DNA of 52,378 nucleotides, from positions 1-52,378 of the forward strand of contig NZ_PISE01000034.1 in assembly GCF_002835805.1 (NCBI RefSeq). The letters are read 5' to 3'. This stretch comes from Niallia nealsonii. Its GTDB lineage: Bacteria > Bacillota > Bacilli > Bacillales > Cytobacillaceae. A model generated the notes under the pieces. The model searched no databases. It saw only the letters and a list, made by a program, of their open reading frames with translations, and was not told the origin of the DNA. How positions within the stretch are numbered: the first letter of the stretch is position 1; every line of letters begins with the position of its first letter. Position numbers and translations under genes: made by a program. This document shows, piece by piece, positions 19,616-28,761 of the stretch.

Positions 19616-20335
19616 TTGAGCCATACAAAATTAGATTTGGATCGAATTGTTGTCATAGGAAGGTCTTATGATGAGTATGTAGATATGTTTAAATTGTCGG
19701 ATAAGGAACTAGCTGGGAAAAAAATCTTAGATTGTCCTGCAGGGGCCTGTTCCTTTACGGCAATTGCAAACAGCAAGGGGTTCAATAATACAGCAGCCGA
19801 TATTGCGTACGATCATTCAGAAGATGATTTATATCATAAAGGCTTAAAAGATATACAGCATGCTGTTGAGCAAATGAAAGCAGCAAAAAACAATTATGTT
19901 TGGAATTATTTTGATGATATAGGAGCACTGCATAAGCATCGTCTAAAGGCATTAACGGATAGTACCGCCGATCGAAAAAAGTTCCCAGACAGATATATTC
20001 CAGCAACCTTGCCTTCCTTGCCTTTTTGCGACAATGAATTTGATGTGATTTTGTCTGCTCATTTTTTGTTTATGTACGATGATCGGTTGGATGAAACATT
20101 TCATTTTCAAACAATAGAGGAATTTCTTCGAGTTGCCAGGCAAGAGGTTAGGATATTCCCTTTAGTAGATTTAAAGGGAAAACGTTCCATTTATCTTGAT
20201 AAAGTCATCAAAGATTTAAAAAATAAGGGATTTACATTAAAAGAAGTAAATGTGAATTATGAATTTCAGGAAAATGCCAATACGATGCTGGTGATTAAAA
20301 AGAATGAACATGCTAAATCCTCTATGACCTATTAG
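19616..20335 (+). CDS. class I SAM-dependent methyltransferase-like protein
   Basis: 239 residues. The start is TTG at 19616, 4 nt past GAGGTGAT; the GTG at 19607 is part of that site. It has a Rossmann methyltransferase pattern: KKILDCPAGACSFTAIAN as the SAM-binding loop (with PAGA in place of GxGxG), TAADIAYD as the acidic end of strand 2, and PFCDNEFDVILSAHFLFMYDD as motif IV. LDKVIKDLKNKGFTLKEV completes the sheet. Substrate unknown. It probably forms its own unit or is read through into the GNAT gene 92 nt downstream. Confidence 0.65.
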   Translation: MSHTKLDLDRIVVIGRSYDEYVDMFKLSDKELAGKKILDCPAGACSFTAIANSKGFNNTAADIAYDHSEDDLYHKGLKDIQHAVEQMKAAKNNYVWNYFDDIGALHKHRLKALTDSTADRKKFPDRYIPATLPSLPFCDNEFDVILSAHFLFMYDDRLDETFHFQTIEEFLRVARQEVRIFPLVDLKGKRSIYLDKVIKDLKNKGFTLKEVNVNYEFQENANTMLVIKKNEHAKSSMTY

Positions 20336-20427
20336 GAAATAGCGTAGAGAAAACTTTATTATAGTACATAAAAGTGATTGAGGATATTAGGGGTATTATC
20401 CATTCTTTTTGTAAAATGAGGTGTTGT

Positions 20428-20997
20428 ATGGATATTCATGATATATATGGCAGTTTGCCTGTTTTAGAAACAGATCGGCTTATTCTTCGGAAAATTAACT
20501 TAAAAGATGCAAAAGATATGTATGCATATTGCTCTAATCCTGAAGTAGCTAAGTATGTTACTTGGCAAGCACACCAAACAGTAACAGCTACAAGAGAATT
20601 TATTAAGTATATTATGGATCAATATGAATTAAAAAAAATTGCTCCGTGGGGAATGGAATGGAAGGAAAATGGTCAGCTTATTGGCACAATTGATTTTGTT
20701 TGGTGGCAGACCAAAAATAGAGCAGCAGAAATAGGTTATGTTCTTCATCAAGATTATTGGGGGAAGGGCATTATGACGGAAGCTTGCAGAAAATTAGTGT
20801 TTTTTGGTTTTACACAAATGGATCTTATTCGCATTCAAGCAAGATGTGTAAAGGAAAATAAGGCTTCTGAAAAAGTAATGCAAAAAGCAGGAATGAAATA
20901 TGAAGGAACAATCAGAAAAGGTATCTTGTTAAAGGGAAAACATCAGGATATGCAACTATATTCGATTTTAAAAGAAGAATTCAGCACAAAACCATAA
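20428..20997 (+). CDS. GNAT acetyltransferase, RimJ/RimL type
   Basis: 189 residues; ATG at 20428, 4 nt past GAGGTG (an upstream in-frame start lacks a site). LETDRLILRKINLKDAKDMY is the classic N-terminus of RimJ/RimL-like acetyltransferases. AEIGYVLHQDYWGKGIMTEA is the acetyl-CoA loop and NKASEKVMQKAGMKYEG the terminal motif. Bacillaceae carry many such paralogues acting on proteins or small amines; the target cannot be predicted. Confidence 0.8.
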   Translation: MDIHDIYGSLPVLETDRLILRKINLKDAKDMYAYCSNPEVAKYVTWQAHQTVTATREFIKYIMDQYELKKIAPWGMEWKENGQLIGTIDFVWWQTKNRAAEIGYVLHQDYWGKGIMTEACRKLVFFGFTQMDLIRIQARCVKENKASEKVMQKAGMKYEGTIRKGILLKGKHQDMQLYSILKEEFSTKP

Positions 20998-21014
20998 ATA
21001 ATATAGATAGAACA

Positions 21015-21047
21015 AAATCCTTGGTAGTAAACCTTGGATTTTTTTGT
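21015..21047 (+). terminator. intrinsic terminator
   Basis: AAATCC / GGATTT arms with an inner GGT / ACC pairing, followed by a T run. Confidence 0.6.
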
Positions 21048-21166
21048 TTGGAAAAAATAAAGAGTGTCGACTTTTCGAACTGTATATGGTTAAATTAAGC
21101 TTTAACTGTTAAGCGATCAAAAGGAAATAATAAACCTATTTTATATGATGTAATGGAGTTGAGTCG

Positions 21167-21352
21167 ATGCCGAAAGCAAAAGCAAAAAGTGGAACAGGAA
21201 AAGGAACAGGAACAGGAACAGGAAAAAAGGGTTGGAACCGTTGGCAAAAAAGTGCCAATAAAGCAAAAAGTACCAAACCGTATACAAGTAAAGGTGTAAA
21301 ACATGGCAATAATAAGAATGCTGCCAGTGAAGATAAAGCTAATAAGGAATAA
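21167..21352 (+). CDS. small Lys/Gly-rich protein, DUF3934-like
   Basis: 61 residues with a TGGAG site upstream. It is strongly basic: SGTGKGTGTGTGKKGWNRWQ then SANKAKSTKPYTSKG. The GTGKGWxRWQxSANKAKxxKPYxSKG pattern matches my memory of the DUF3934 family of tiny Bacillus proteins. A short in-phase DNA repeat (AGGAACAGGAACAGG) codes the GTGTGTG run and could vary in copy number. Function unknown; nucleic acid binding is possible from the charge. Confidence 0.55.
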   Translation: MPKAKAKSGTGKGTGTGTGKKGWNRWQKSANKAKSTKPYTSKGVKHGNNKNAASEDKANKE

Positions 21353-21426
21353 TAGGACAATATCACAGCAGAAAATTATTGTAGCAATATAAAAAATCTA
21401 ACAGAGCATAGATTCTATATAGAAGC

Positions 21427-21487
21427 AAAAATAAAATCTAAAAAGGGAAGCCAAAACACGGGCTTTCTTTTTTTAGATTTTATTTTT
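21427..21487. terminator. long intrinsic terminator
   Basis: A ~25-bp nearly perfect stem (arms 21427-21452 and 21460-21487) with GGGAAGCC / GGGCTTTC at the top and A/T tracts at the base. It can act in both directions, between the DUF3934-like gene and the minus-strand DUF554 gene. Confidence 0.75.
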
Positions 21488-21694
21488 AGAAAGTCTATTA
21501 TTAGAATAATTTGCTCTTTTTATTTCCATGATGGATATAAGCTGGAGAGAACGGCGAATAAATTTGGGGTTACTTCCGTTTTCGGTATAAAATAGTCAAA
21601 GCATATGTGACGAGAATGAGATTACACGATCCGATAAAAACGTGGTGCTTTCATTTATCCTGAAAAGGAGGCATCTCAATATATGCTTATCCAT

Positions 21695-22396
21695 CTAAAA
21701 CTTATAAAGAATAGAAACGATAATGGCAGAGACTATAATTCCAGGCAGAAGATTCGCTACTTTCACCTTTGTAAGTCCGATTAAATTCGTACCGATTGCA
21801 AGGATCATAATCCCGCCTGTTGCGGTCATTTCTATAATGATTTGATTCATTAAAGAATCTGGAATAAATAAATTTATTTGTGTGGCAAAAAGGGCAATTA
21901 ATCCTTCATATAAAATAATCGGAATTGCTGAAAAGATAACGCCGACTCCTAATGTTGTAGTTAAGATAATCGCAATAAATCCATCCATAATACTTTTTGT
22001 GTATAAAATATCATGATTCCCTCTAATCCCGCTATCTAATGCGCCAAGAATTCCCATTGCGCCAACAACGAAAACTAAAGTAGCTGTGACAAATCCTTGG
22101 GAAATATTCCCTTGTTTGGAACTCCCTAATTTTTTCTCCAGCCAATTTCCTAATTGATTTATTTTATTTTCTAAAAATAATAATTCTCCAATAATTGCTC
22201 CTATTACAAGACTAAGAATGACGATAAGGAAGTTTGCGCTTTTAAATCCCATTTGTATTCCAAGAACAATGACGGCTAGTCCCATCACATTCATTACGGT
22301 GTCTTTCATGCTATCAGGTATTCGCCGGAAAAGGCTGCCTAATAGTGTCCCAAAAATTACACTTATTCCATTTGCTAAAGCTCCTAATAAAACCAT
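21695..22396 (-). CDS. DUF554 membrane protein (YqgA family)
   Basis: 233 residues with about seven predicted hydrophobic segments, so an integral membrane protein. GALANGISVIFGTLLGSLF at the N-terminus, VMGLAVIVLGIQMGFKS, VVGAMGILGALDSGIRGNHD and YEGLIALFA are typical of the DUF554/YqgA family. Its role is unknown; transport has been suggested for the family on topology alone. It stands as a single minus-strand gene. Confidence 0.8.
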   Translation of the reverse strand: MVLLGALANGISVIFGTLLGSLFRRIPDSMKDTVMNVMGLAVIVLGIQMGFKSANFLIVILSLVIGAIIGELLFLENKINQLGNWLEKKLGSSKQGNISQGFVTATLVFVVGAMGILGALDSGIRGNHDILYTKSIMDGFIAIILTTTLGVGVIFSAIPIILYEGLIALFATQINLFIPDSLMNQIIIEMTATGGIMILAIGTNLIGLTKVKVANLLPGIIVSAIIVSILYKF

Positions 22397-22724
22397 GTTT
22401 TTTCACCTGTCCAATTCTATAGTTGTGCTTTTTAAATTATAAGGGAAAGATCTTGAGAAAAAAACAAAAATTGCAATATTTATGAAATTTAAAAAAGAAG
22501 GGATTGCTGTACGAAAATGATTAGTTAAAATAAGGAATATAGAGGAGATTCTAAAATTTTATGGATATCTTTTATAGATTCATATTGGAATAGAAAGAAA
22601 ATAATTGCTAGTTAGCGATTTATCTATATGTGATTGGAATTAAATCCAACCTTCCATCACATACTAGTAGCGGCAACTTAAGATAGGGTTATTCTTAATA
22701 ATAAAATAAAGGAGTGGGATAGAA
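22397..22724. other. divergent intergenic region
   Basis: 328 nt between the divergent DUF554 and OsmC genes. It is AT-rich, with no ORF or conserved RNA structure recognised; it must contain both promoters. Confidence 0.4.
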
Positions 22725-23150
22725 TTGCAGACAACTATTAAATGGAATGGAAAAATGGCATTCAGTGGACAAACTCCATCTGGACATGAACTGAAAATAG
22801 ATGCAGATGAGAAATTTGGCGGAGAAAATACAGGTGCTAGACCGACAGAACTTCTTTTGAATGCTGTTGCAGGATGTACAGGAATAGATATTTTATCTAT
22901 CTTGCAAAAAATGAGGCTAGAACCTGCATCTTTTTCAATGGAAGTAATCGGCAAGCGGGCAGAGGAGCACCCAAAACGTTTTACAGATATTAACATTCAT
23001 TACGCGTTAGAAGGCGATCTCCCAGAAGATAAAGTCGTTCGTGCTATTCAATTATCAAAGGACAAGTACTGTTCGGTATCTCATTCATTAAATGCCAATC
23101 TAACAGTAAGCTATTCGATAAATAAGGTGAAAGGGGAGCAAGTGCTGTAA
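22725..23150 (+). CDS. OsmC-family peroxidase-like protein
   Basis: 141 residues. The start is TTG at 22725, 7 nt after GGAGTGG, the only sited start. Both redox cysteines of the OsmC/Ohr fold are present: AVAGCTGIDIL and KYCSVSHSL. The RPTELLLNAVAGC helix and the FTDINIHYALEG strand are conserved. Such proteins reduce organic hydroperoxides with thiols in the cytoplasm. It is monocistronic, with a strong hairpin 165 nt downstream. Confidence 0.85.
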   Translation: MQTTIKWNGKMAFSGQTPSGHELKIDADEKFGGENTGARPTELLLNAVAGCTGIDILSILQKMRLEPASFSMEVIGKRAEEHPKRFTDINIHYALEGDLPEDKVVRAIQLSKDKYCSVSHSLNANLTVSYSINKVKGEQVL

Positions 23151-23315
23151 ATCGCAAAGTTAGTTAATGATATTTTCATTTCAATAAATTTCAAAATACG
23201 GAAATAATTACTCAGCGTATTGGCCAAGGCGATTGATGATAAAAATTTAAAAATATACTTTTTTCGATTAAAAGTCAAAGGGCAAGGGCAGTAACATGCA
23301 AAAGAAAAATTCTCG

Positions 23316-23361
23316 AACAAGAGGGAGTTCTAAAAGAAAATTTTTAGAACTCCCTCTTGTT
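23316..23361. terminator. perfect 20-bp hairpin, likely terminator
   Basis: Arms 23316-23335 and 23342-23361 are exact reverse complements with a 6-nt loop. The T tract is weak. It separates the OsmC gene from the histidine kinase gene. Confidence 0.65.
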
Positions 23362-23417
23362 GTTAATTTTAATGATTTTCTCTATAATCTACAGTATTCT
23401 AAAATTATAGATGGTTT

Positions 23418-23446
23418 TTGTTTAAGAATAGCAGTGTTTTTATAAG
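23418..23446 (+). promoter_or_regulatory. candidate sigma-A promoter of the YesM/YesN genes
   Basis: TTGTTT and TATAAG with a 17-nt spacer, 39 nt before the kinase start. A modest match. Confidence 0.3.
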
Positions 23447-23484
23447 TGAATGAAACAAAAAATATGAATAAGGAGGAGGGAAAA

Positions 23485-25266
23485 ATGGTTTCTTTGATAA
23501 AGCGTATGGAATATAAATTAGCGAGCAGCATCCGCTATAAGTTAATGGTTCTAATGTTATCTGTCATGATTTTGCCAGTTCTTATCTTAATTGTTTTTTT
23601 AATAAATATTTCGCAAAAAAACTATGAAAAAGAAGTAGTAACTTCCAATGAATCTAGAATTATATTAGCAGGGAAGTATGTGGAAGAAAAGCTAAAGGAA
23701 AGTGATAAAATTTTATTTGCTAGCTTAATTGATGAAAAATTAATCCCAAGTATTAGTCAATCGAATGATGAAAATATTCCGTTGAATTTTAGTACATTGG
23801 ATTATATTCAGGATAAAGTATCTGCTATTTACTACCAAAATGATCATATTGACAGCATTTCCATCTATGCAAAAGAAAGCAAACAAGTCTACTCTTTACT
23901 GGACAGTGAATTTCGTGTGTTCAGGCTACAAACTATTAAAGAAACAAATTGGGACAAATTAGGCGTTAACCCAAACTATATTTTTAATAATGGAAAGACG
24001 AAGCAAAATTTCACTCTTACCCGAAGCATTATTCGATTTGAAGATCGAAAAATAGTAGGCGGCATATCAATAGATATCAATTGGGATATTGTCGACAGCG
24101 TCATTGATATGTTGAAAACAGAACAAGAAGAGAGTTCCGTATACATAATAAATAATCGCGGAGAAATATTATATAATCCAAACTTAGCTGCTAAAAATAA
24201 AGGCTTTCAAAGATTTGTACAACAGATAAATAACAGTAAAAAGGAGGAGTATTATTTTAAAACTCAAAATAGTTATGTTTTTTTTCAAAAATCATTAAAT
24301 AATAAAGTCGCTGTTGTAAAGGTAATTCCAAAGAAGGTAATGATGAAGGGAGCAGCAAAAGCTATTGTATACGGAATAGTAATTAGTATGTTATCCATTA
24401 TTCTTACTATTATTCTATCTATATATATGTCATTAAAAACAACAAAACCGATTATCCAATTGGTGGGCGCTATGCAAGAAGTAGAAGGCAGTAATTTTAA
24501 CGTGAAAATTAAAACAGAGCGTTTAGATGAAATTGGTTTGCTTGAAAAAAGATTTACAACAATGGTTTATAAAATAAAAGAATTAATAGATAAAGAATAT
24601 AAAAGTGAGATAGCAACAAAAGAAGCCCAATTTAAAGCACTGCAAGCACAGATAAATCCCCACTTTCTTTATAATACACTGCAGCTTGTAGGAGGGATGG
24701 CAGTAGCGCATAATACGGCATCGGTATATACAGTTATAAGTGCATTAAGTGATATGTTTCGCTATATTACAGGCAAGCAAGGAGATTTTGTATTAATTGA
24801 GGATGAAATAGAGCATATCAAAAATTATTTGCATATACAAAATGAACGGTTTGAAGGAAATATAGAAACAAATATTTTTATAGAAGAAGGAGCAGAGAGT
24901 TATATTATCCCGTTGCTTACAATACAGCCAATAATTGAAAACGCATTCAATCATGGGTTTGAGCAAAAAGTGGGGAAATGGAAATTAACAATTGAAGTGG
25001 AGAATGTGTTTGATGATATAGAAATTACCATTAAAGATAATGGAATTGGGATTCTCGAGGAAAAATTAGTTGAACTGCGGGAGCAAATAAACAATACGTC
25101 CAATCAGTTATTTGGAAAAGGAAGTATTGGGATAAAAAATATTGCGGCAAGAATTCATTTATATTTTGGCAATGATTACGGACTAAATATAACAAGTGAA
25201 CGCGGCAAAGGAACAATAGTGGTTATTCGCATTCCTGCCAAAAAGAAAATGGAGGGATTAGCATAA
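23485..25266 (+). CDS. YesM-type sensor histidine kinase
   Basis: 593 residues from the ATG at 23485 behind AAGGAGG; upstream in-frame starts have no site. Order: a membrane helix (~18-42), a ~250-residue extracellular sensor, a second helix (~293-315), a HAMP linker, then the His_kinase domain with NPHFLYN (His ~393), the N box IQPIIENAFNHG, DNGIG and GSIGIKN. This is the LytS/YesM class that pairs with AraC-type regulators to control sugar uptake genes. It overlaps the regulator start by 1 nt. It probably senses an extracellular saccharide, perhaps through the downstream binding protein. Confidence 0.9.
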   Translation: MVSLIKRMEYKLASSIRYKLMVLMLSVMILPVLILIVFLINISQKNYEKEVVTSNESRIILAGKYVEEKLKESDKILFASLIDEKLIPSISQSNDENIPLNFSTLDYIQDKVSAIYYQNDHIDSISIYAKESKQVYSLLDSEFRVFRLQTIKETNWDKLGVNPNYIFNNGKTKQNFTLTRSIIRFEDRKIVGGISIDINWDIVDSVIDMLKTEQEESSVYIINNRGEILYNPNLAAKNKGFQRFVQQINNSKKEEYYFKTQNSYVFFQKSLNNKVAVVKVIPKKVMMKGAAKAIVYGIVISMLSIILTIILSIYMSLKTTKPIIQLVGAMQEVEGSNFNVKIKTERLDEIGLLEKRFTTMVYKIKELIDKEYKSEIATKEAQFKALQAQINPHFLYNTLQLVGGMAVAHNTASVYTVISALSDMFRYITGKQGDFVLIEDEIEHIKNYLHIQNERFEGNIETNIFIEEGAESYIIPLLTIQPIIENAFNHGFEQKVGKWKLTIEVENVFDDIEITIKDNGIGILEEKLVELREQINNTSNQLFGKGSIGIKNIAARIHLYFGNDYGLNITSERGKGTIVVIRIPAKKKMEGLA

Positions 25267-26333
25267 TGAAAATAATAATTGTGGATGATGAAAAATGGAC
25301 AAGAGAAACGATTAAACACTTTGGGGAATGGAATCGCCTTGGCATTAATGTCATTGAGGAAGCCGCAAACGGGGAAGAGGGTCTAAAATTAATTGAAAAA
25401 ATTAATCCGGAAATTGTCATTACTGATATGAAAATGCCTGGCGTAGATGGAATGGCGTTATTGCGAATTGTTGCAGAAAAGTTTCCGCAAATTAAACTGA
25501 TCATTGCTAGCGGATATAATGATTTTCATTATATGCGGCAAGCAATCCTTTCAAAAGCAAATGAATATTTATTAAAGCCGATAAACAGAGAAGAATTGAA
25601 TCTTGCGCTTGCAAAATGTACAAAAGAAATTGAAGATAGCAAAAAGTCTTCATTAAATCCTTTTCCGTTTCTGAACAGAGATATTTCTGCTTTTATCATA
25701 AAATATAAAAAAACGCTCGCTTCATATTTAAGTGAATTAAATGCAAATGGTTTTAAACAGGCTATTGAGAGTTTTTTTGATGAATTTGGCAAAATGGAAG
25801 GGATCAACAGCGATGCCTTTATTAAGATGGATCATGAATTTATTCGATTATTAGAGAAAGAAATCTTAAAAAATGATTGTACGGTTTTAGAGGTGCTGGA
25901 AAAAAAGGCATCTCTATTAACTGAAAGTGCCAGCAGTTTAAAGGCGCTTATGAACAAACATCAAGAATTAGGCAATGAATACATTGCAACGATGATTGAT
26001 TTAAAAAGCCGAAAAAACAGGCTTAATTTAGAAGAAATAAAAGAGTATATCGACCGCAATTATGCAGAACCCCATATTTCATTGGAAGTGCTGGCAAATA
26101 AGTTTTATGTAAGCAAAGAATACTTAAGCAAGGCATTTAAAAATAAATATTGCTGCAATATTACTGAATACATTGTAAGGATGCGGATGGAAGAGGCAAA
26201 AAGATTGTTGGAAGAAAATAAGCTGCAAATAAAAAGTATTGCACGAATGGTTGGCTATGAAGATATCTCTTATTTCTACAGAGTCTTTAAAAAATATTTT
26301 AAGATTTCTCCGGGAGAAATGAGAAAAGGTTAA
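25266..26333 (+). CDS. YesN-type response regulator (REC + AraC HTH)
   Basis: 355 residues. The receiver spans 1-~120 with acidic DDE at 7-9, phospho-acceptor Asp54 in ITDMKMPG, and the Lys in YLLKPINREE. A long linker follows. The C-terminal ~100 residues are an AraC double helix-turn-helix (ISLEVLANKFYVSKEYLSKA and IKSIARMVGYEDISYFYRVF). It starts within the kinase stop (TAATG), so the two are coupled. Its likely target is the regulatory gap immediately downstream, before the ABC transporter genes. Confidence 0.9.
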   Translation: MKIIIVDDEKWTRETIKHFGEWNRLGINVIEEAANGEEGLKLIEKINPEIVITDMKMPGVDGMALLRIVAEKFPQIKLIIASGYNDFHYMRQAILSKANEYLLKPINREELNLALAKCTKEIEDSKKSSLNPFPFLNRDISAFIIKYKKTLASYLSELNANGFKQAIESFFDEFGKMEGINSDAFIKMDHEFIRLLEKEILKNDCTVLEVLEKKASLLTESASSLKALMNKHQELGNEYIATMIDLKSRKNRLNLEEIKEYIDRNYAEPHISLEVLANKFYVSKEYLSKAFKNKYCCNITEYIVRMRMEEAKRLLEENKLQIKSIARMVGYEDISYFYRVFKKYFKISPGEMRKG

Positions 26334-26344
26334 AATAATCCAAA

Positions 26345-26358
26345 TGAAAGCGCTAATA
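26345..26358 (+). promoter_or_regulatory. candidate cre (CcpA) site
   Basis: TGAAAGCGCTAATA fits the cre consensus TGWNANCGNTNWCA at every defined position but one (T for C near the end). It lies 77 nt before the binding-protein start, a usual position for carbon catabolite repression of sugar genes. Confidence 0.5.
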
Positions 26359-26373
26359 TTTTCAATTATCTAT

Positions 26374-26390
26374 TAAACGGTAGGCGTTTA
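26374..26390. promoter_or_regulatory. inverted repeat, candidate operator
   Basis: TAAACG - 5 nt - CGTTTA, an exact palindrome between the cre candidate and the binding-protein gene. It may be a site for the adjacent YesN-type regulator; not verifiable here. Confidence 0.35.
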
Positions 26391-26434
26391 TTATATAAGT
26401 ATGATTTAAATAGTTAGTAGGGGAGGAACGATAA

Positions 26435-27715
26435 ATGAAGAAAGCGGTTTCAATTTTACTGGTAATGATTTTAGCAATTGGTTTGCTGGCAGGATGTAAT
26501 TCAAATGAAAGTGCATCAGGAGACAGCAATTCAAAATCAGGCAAGCAAGTGGAACTCAAAATCTTTATAGGACAACCAAGATTTAAAGAACAATATCAAA
26601 CCTATTTTGATCAGTTTGTTGCAAAAGAGAAAGAAGAAAAGAATATTGATGTAAAAATCAAATTGGAGTTGCCAAATGTAAACCAAGCTTCTCAATTATT
26701 AAAAACAAGACTTGCTTCTGGTGATAGCCCAGATATATTCAGTCTCCATGCAGTCAATGATATTCCTCTATTTAATAAAGCTGGCTATTTAGAGGATTTA
26801 TCGGATCAACCATTTGTGGATAAAATGTATGGCACGGTTAAACCTGCTGTGACGAGTACGGATGGAAAAGTAGTAGCAGTGCCATTAGAGACGATCCAAT
26901 GGGGATTTATGTACAATAAAAAAATATTTAAAGATTTAAATTTGAAAATTCCAGAAACTTACTCTGAAATGGAAGAAACGATAAAAATATTAAAACAAAA
27001 TAAAATTACGCCATTTTTATTAACCTATAAAGATGCTTATATTCCTCAACTATTTTTGCCATTAACTGTAGGAGCATCTGTTAGTACAGATAATCCTGAT
27101 TTTATTAAAAATATGAATGACGGAAAAGGATCGTTTAAAGAAATAAAAGATATGTTCAACATGATGGACTTAGTGAATGAAAACGGTACTAAACGTGCAT
27201 TTGAGAATGGCCAAGATCAAGGGGCAGCTGATTTTGCAAGTGGAAAGGCAGCTATGTGGGTTCAAGGACCTTGGATGTCAGATTCTATATTAAATGCAAA
27301 TAAAGACTTTGAATTTGGTGTGGCTCCATTACCAATCAATGATAATCCGGAAAACACATTATTAGATATTAGTACATCCACATCTCTTGCTGTTTCCAAA
27401 ATGAGTAAAAATAAAGAAGTAGCAAAAGATTTAATCAATTACATTTTGGATGATCAAGATTCCAGCGATTTTTATAACAGCCTTGGATTCAATGCAGTTT
27501 CAACTGTTCATACTTTCGAGGCATTTCCTTGGTTAAAAGAATCGACAGAATATGTTTCCAAGGGGAAAGCATATCAAGATCCTGCTATACCATCCGCTGT
27601 AAAAGATGAATCGCAAAAATTATTCCAAAGCTATCTTGCTGGTGATATATCTAGAAGTGATGTGATTAAAGGTTTGGATCGTGCATGGGAACAATTTAAC
27701 AAAAATAATAAGTAA
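26435..27715 (+). CDS. sugar ABC transporter substrate-binding lipoprotein
   Basis: 426 residues; ATG behind GGGGAGG. A lipoprotein signal peptide ends in LLAGCNS, so Cys21 would be lipidated and the protein anchored outside the membrane. The rest is an extracellular binding protein family 1 (MalE-like) fold: LASGDSPDIFSLHA, VPLETIQWGFMYNKKIFKDL, FASGKAAMWVQGPWM and the closing helix. Its position after the two-component pair and before two permeases defines a CUT1-type importer. The GH42 and GH30 enzymes downstream suggest a beta-linked oligosaccharide as ligand. No ATPase is encoded, so a shared MsmX-type ATPase is expected. Confidence 0.88.
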   Translation: MKKAVSILLVMILAIGLLAGCNSNESASGDSNSKSGKQVELKIFIGQPRFKEQYQTYFDQFVAKEKEEKNIDVKIKLELPNVNQASQLLKTRLASGDSPDIFSLHAVNDIPLFNKAGYLEDLSDQPFVDKMYGTVKPAVTSTDGKVVAVPLETIQWGFMYNKKIFKDLNLKIPETYSEMEETIKILKQNKITPFLLTYKDAYIPQLFLPLTVGASVSTDNPDFIKNMNDGKGSFKEIKDMFNMMDLVNENGTKRAFENGQDQGAADFASGKAAMWVQGPWMSDSILNANKDFEFGVAPLPINDNPENTLLDISTSTSLAVSKMSKNKEVAKDLINYILDDQDSSDFYNSLGFNAVSTVHTFEAFPWLKESTEYVSKGKAYQDPAIPSAVKDESQKLFQSYLAGDISRSDVIKGLDRAWEQFNKNNK

Positions 27716-27732
27716 AAATGTTAAAAGGCAAG

Positions 27733-27771
27733 GTATGCAGAAAGACAGTTTTTAGCTGTTTTTCTGCATAC
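27733..27771 (+). terminator. intercistronic stem-loop
   Basis: A 16-bp stem with one G-T pair (arms 27733-27748, 27756-27771) and a 7-nt loop, without a T tail. Between a binding-protein gene and its permease genes, such hairpins usually protect the upstream mRNA and lower downstream expression. Confidence 0.6.
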
Positions 27772-27801
27772 AAATATAACAGTACGGAGAGGTGTTAGGT
27801 G

Positions 27802-28761
27802 ATGTCAGATTTAGGAAAACAAAATCGTGAGATTAGCATAAAACCTATTTCTATTAAAATAGGTACAAAAAATAAACACCGTACGGTCAAACAAAAAAAT
27901 ACCCTAAGTTTATTATTATTCGTTCTACCTGCATTTATCTTCTATTTTGTTTTTTTATTGATTCCAACCATTGGAGCAGGATTCTACAGTTTTACTGACT
28001 GGAATGCTTTATCGCAAACTTTTCATTTTGTCGGATTCAGCAATTATATGGAAGCATTTAAAGAAGATGTAGATTTTCGCCATTCTTTTTTCTTTACACT
28101 TAAATATACTGCTTTTATGTTTGTATTTCAAAACGTAATTGCCCTTCTCTTAGCCTTATTTATTGAAACGAGAATTAGAACAAAAGGGTTTTTTCGGACA
28201 ATCTTTTTTCTCCCCAATATGCTAAGTCTAATTATTAGTGCATTAATGTTTTCTTTCATCTTTACGAATGTACTGCCAGAGTTATCTAAAAAAGCAATGC
28301 TAGCATTCTTGGATCAGCCGTGGATTGGTGATGCAGATGTATCTTTCTACTCCATACTAATTGTTTCCTTGTGGCATGGCATCGGCTATATGATGGTTAT
28401 CTACATGGCAGCACTTCAAGGTGTGCCCAAGCATCTGAAAGAAGCAGCTTTAATTGATGGAGCAAATCCATTTCAAAGACTTATCCATGTAACGCTGCCA
28501 ATGATTATGCATGCAGTAACTATTTGTGCATTTTTGACATTAAACGGTGCCTTTAAGGTTTTTGATGTAGTATATGCCCTAACATCAGGAGGACCAGGAA
28601 GATCGACACAAGTAATGGCATTAAATATTTATGAGGAAGCCTTTTCTAATAACTTTAGATATGGATATGCTAACGCAAAAGCAATGATTCTTTTTCTGAT
28701 TGTATTAGTAATTACATTGATTCAAACAAGATTATTGAAAAAGAAAGAGGTGGAAGCATAA
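27802..28761 (+). CDS. sugar ABC transporter permease (MalF-like)
   Basis: 319 residues from the ATG at 27802 (GGAGAGGTG site; a GTG one codon earlier is possible). It has six hydrophobic segments and the ABC-contacting EAA loop KEAALIDGANPFQRLIHVTLP. The N-terminal cytoplasmic stretch is ~45 residues and basic. It forms the channel with the next gene, which it overlaps by 1 nt. Confidence 0.9.
   Translation: MSDLGKQNREISIKPISIKIGTKNKHRTVKQKNTLSLLLFVLPAFIFYFVFLLIPTIGAGFYSFTDWNALSQTFHFVGFSNYMEAFKEDVDFRHSFFFTLKYTAFMFVFQNVIALLLALFIETRIRTKGFFRTIFFLPNMLSLIISALMFSFIFTNVLPELSKKAMLAFLDQPWIGDADVSFYSILIVSLWHGIGYMMVIYMAALQGVPKHLKEAALIDGANPFQRLIHVTLPMIMHAVTICAFLTLNGAFKVFDVVYALTSGGPGRSTQVMALNIYEEAFSNNFRYGYANAKAMILFLIVLVITLIQTRLLKKKEVEA

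Noticed and set aside
21167-21352. Antisense ORFs with a PVPVPFPVP repeat
   Set aside because: They mirror the Gly/Thr/Lys repeat of the plus-strand DUF3934-like gene, which has a ribosome site and a recognisable family pattern.
21683-21784. Short plus-strand ORF of 33 codons with a good AAAAGGAGG site
   Set aside because: It overlaps the 3' end of the minus-strand DUF554 gene, has no protein-like pattern and no following terminator; probably chance.
23111-23320. 69-codon minus-strand ORF after the OsmC gene
   Set aside because: No ribosome site; composition of random AT-rich DNA; overlaps the end of OsmC and the hairpin.
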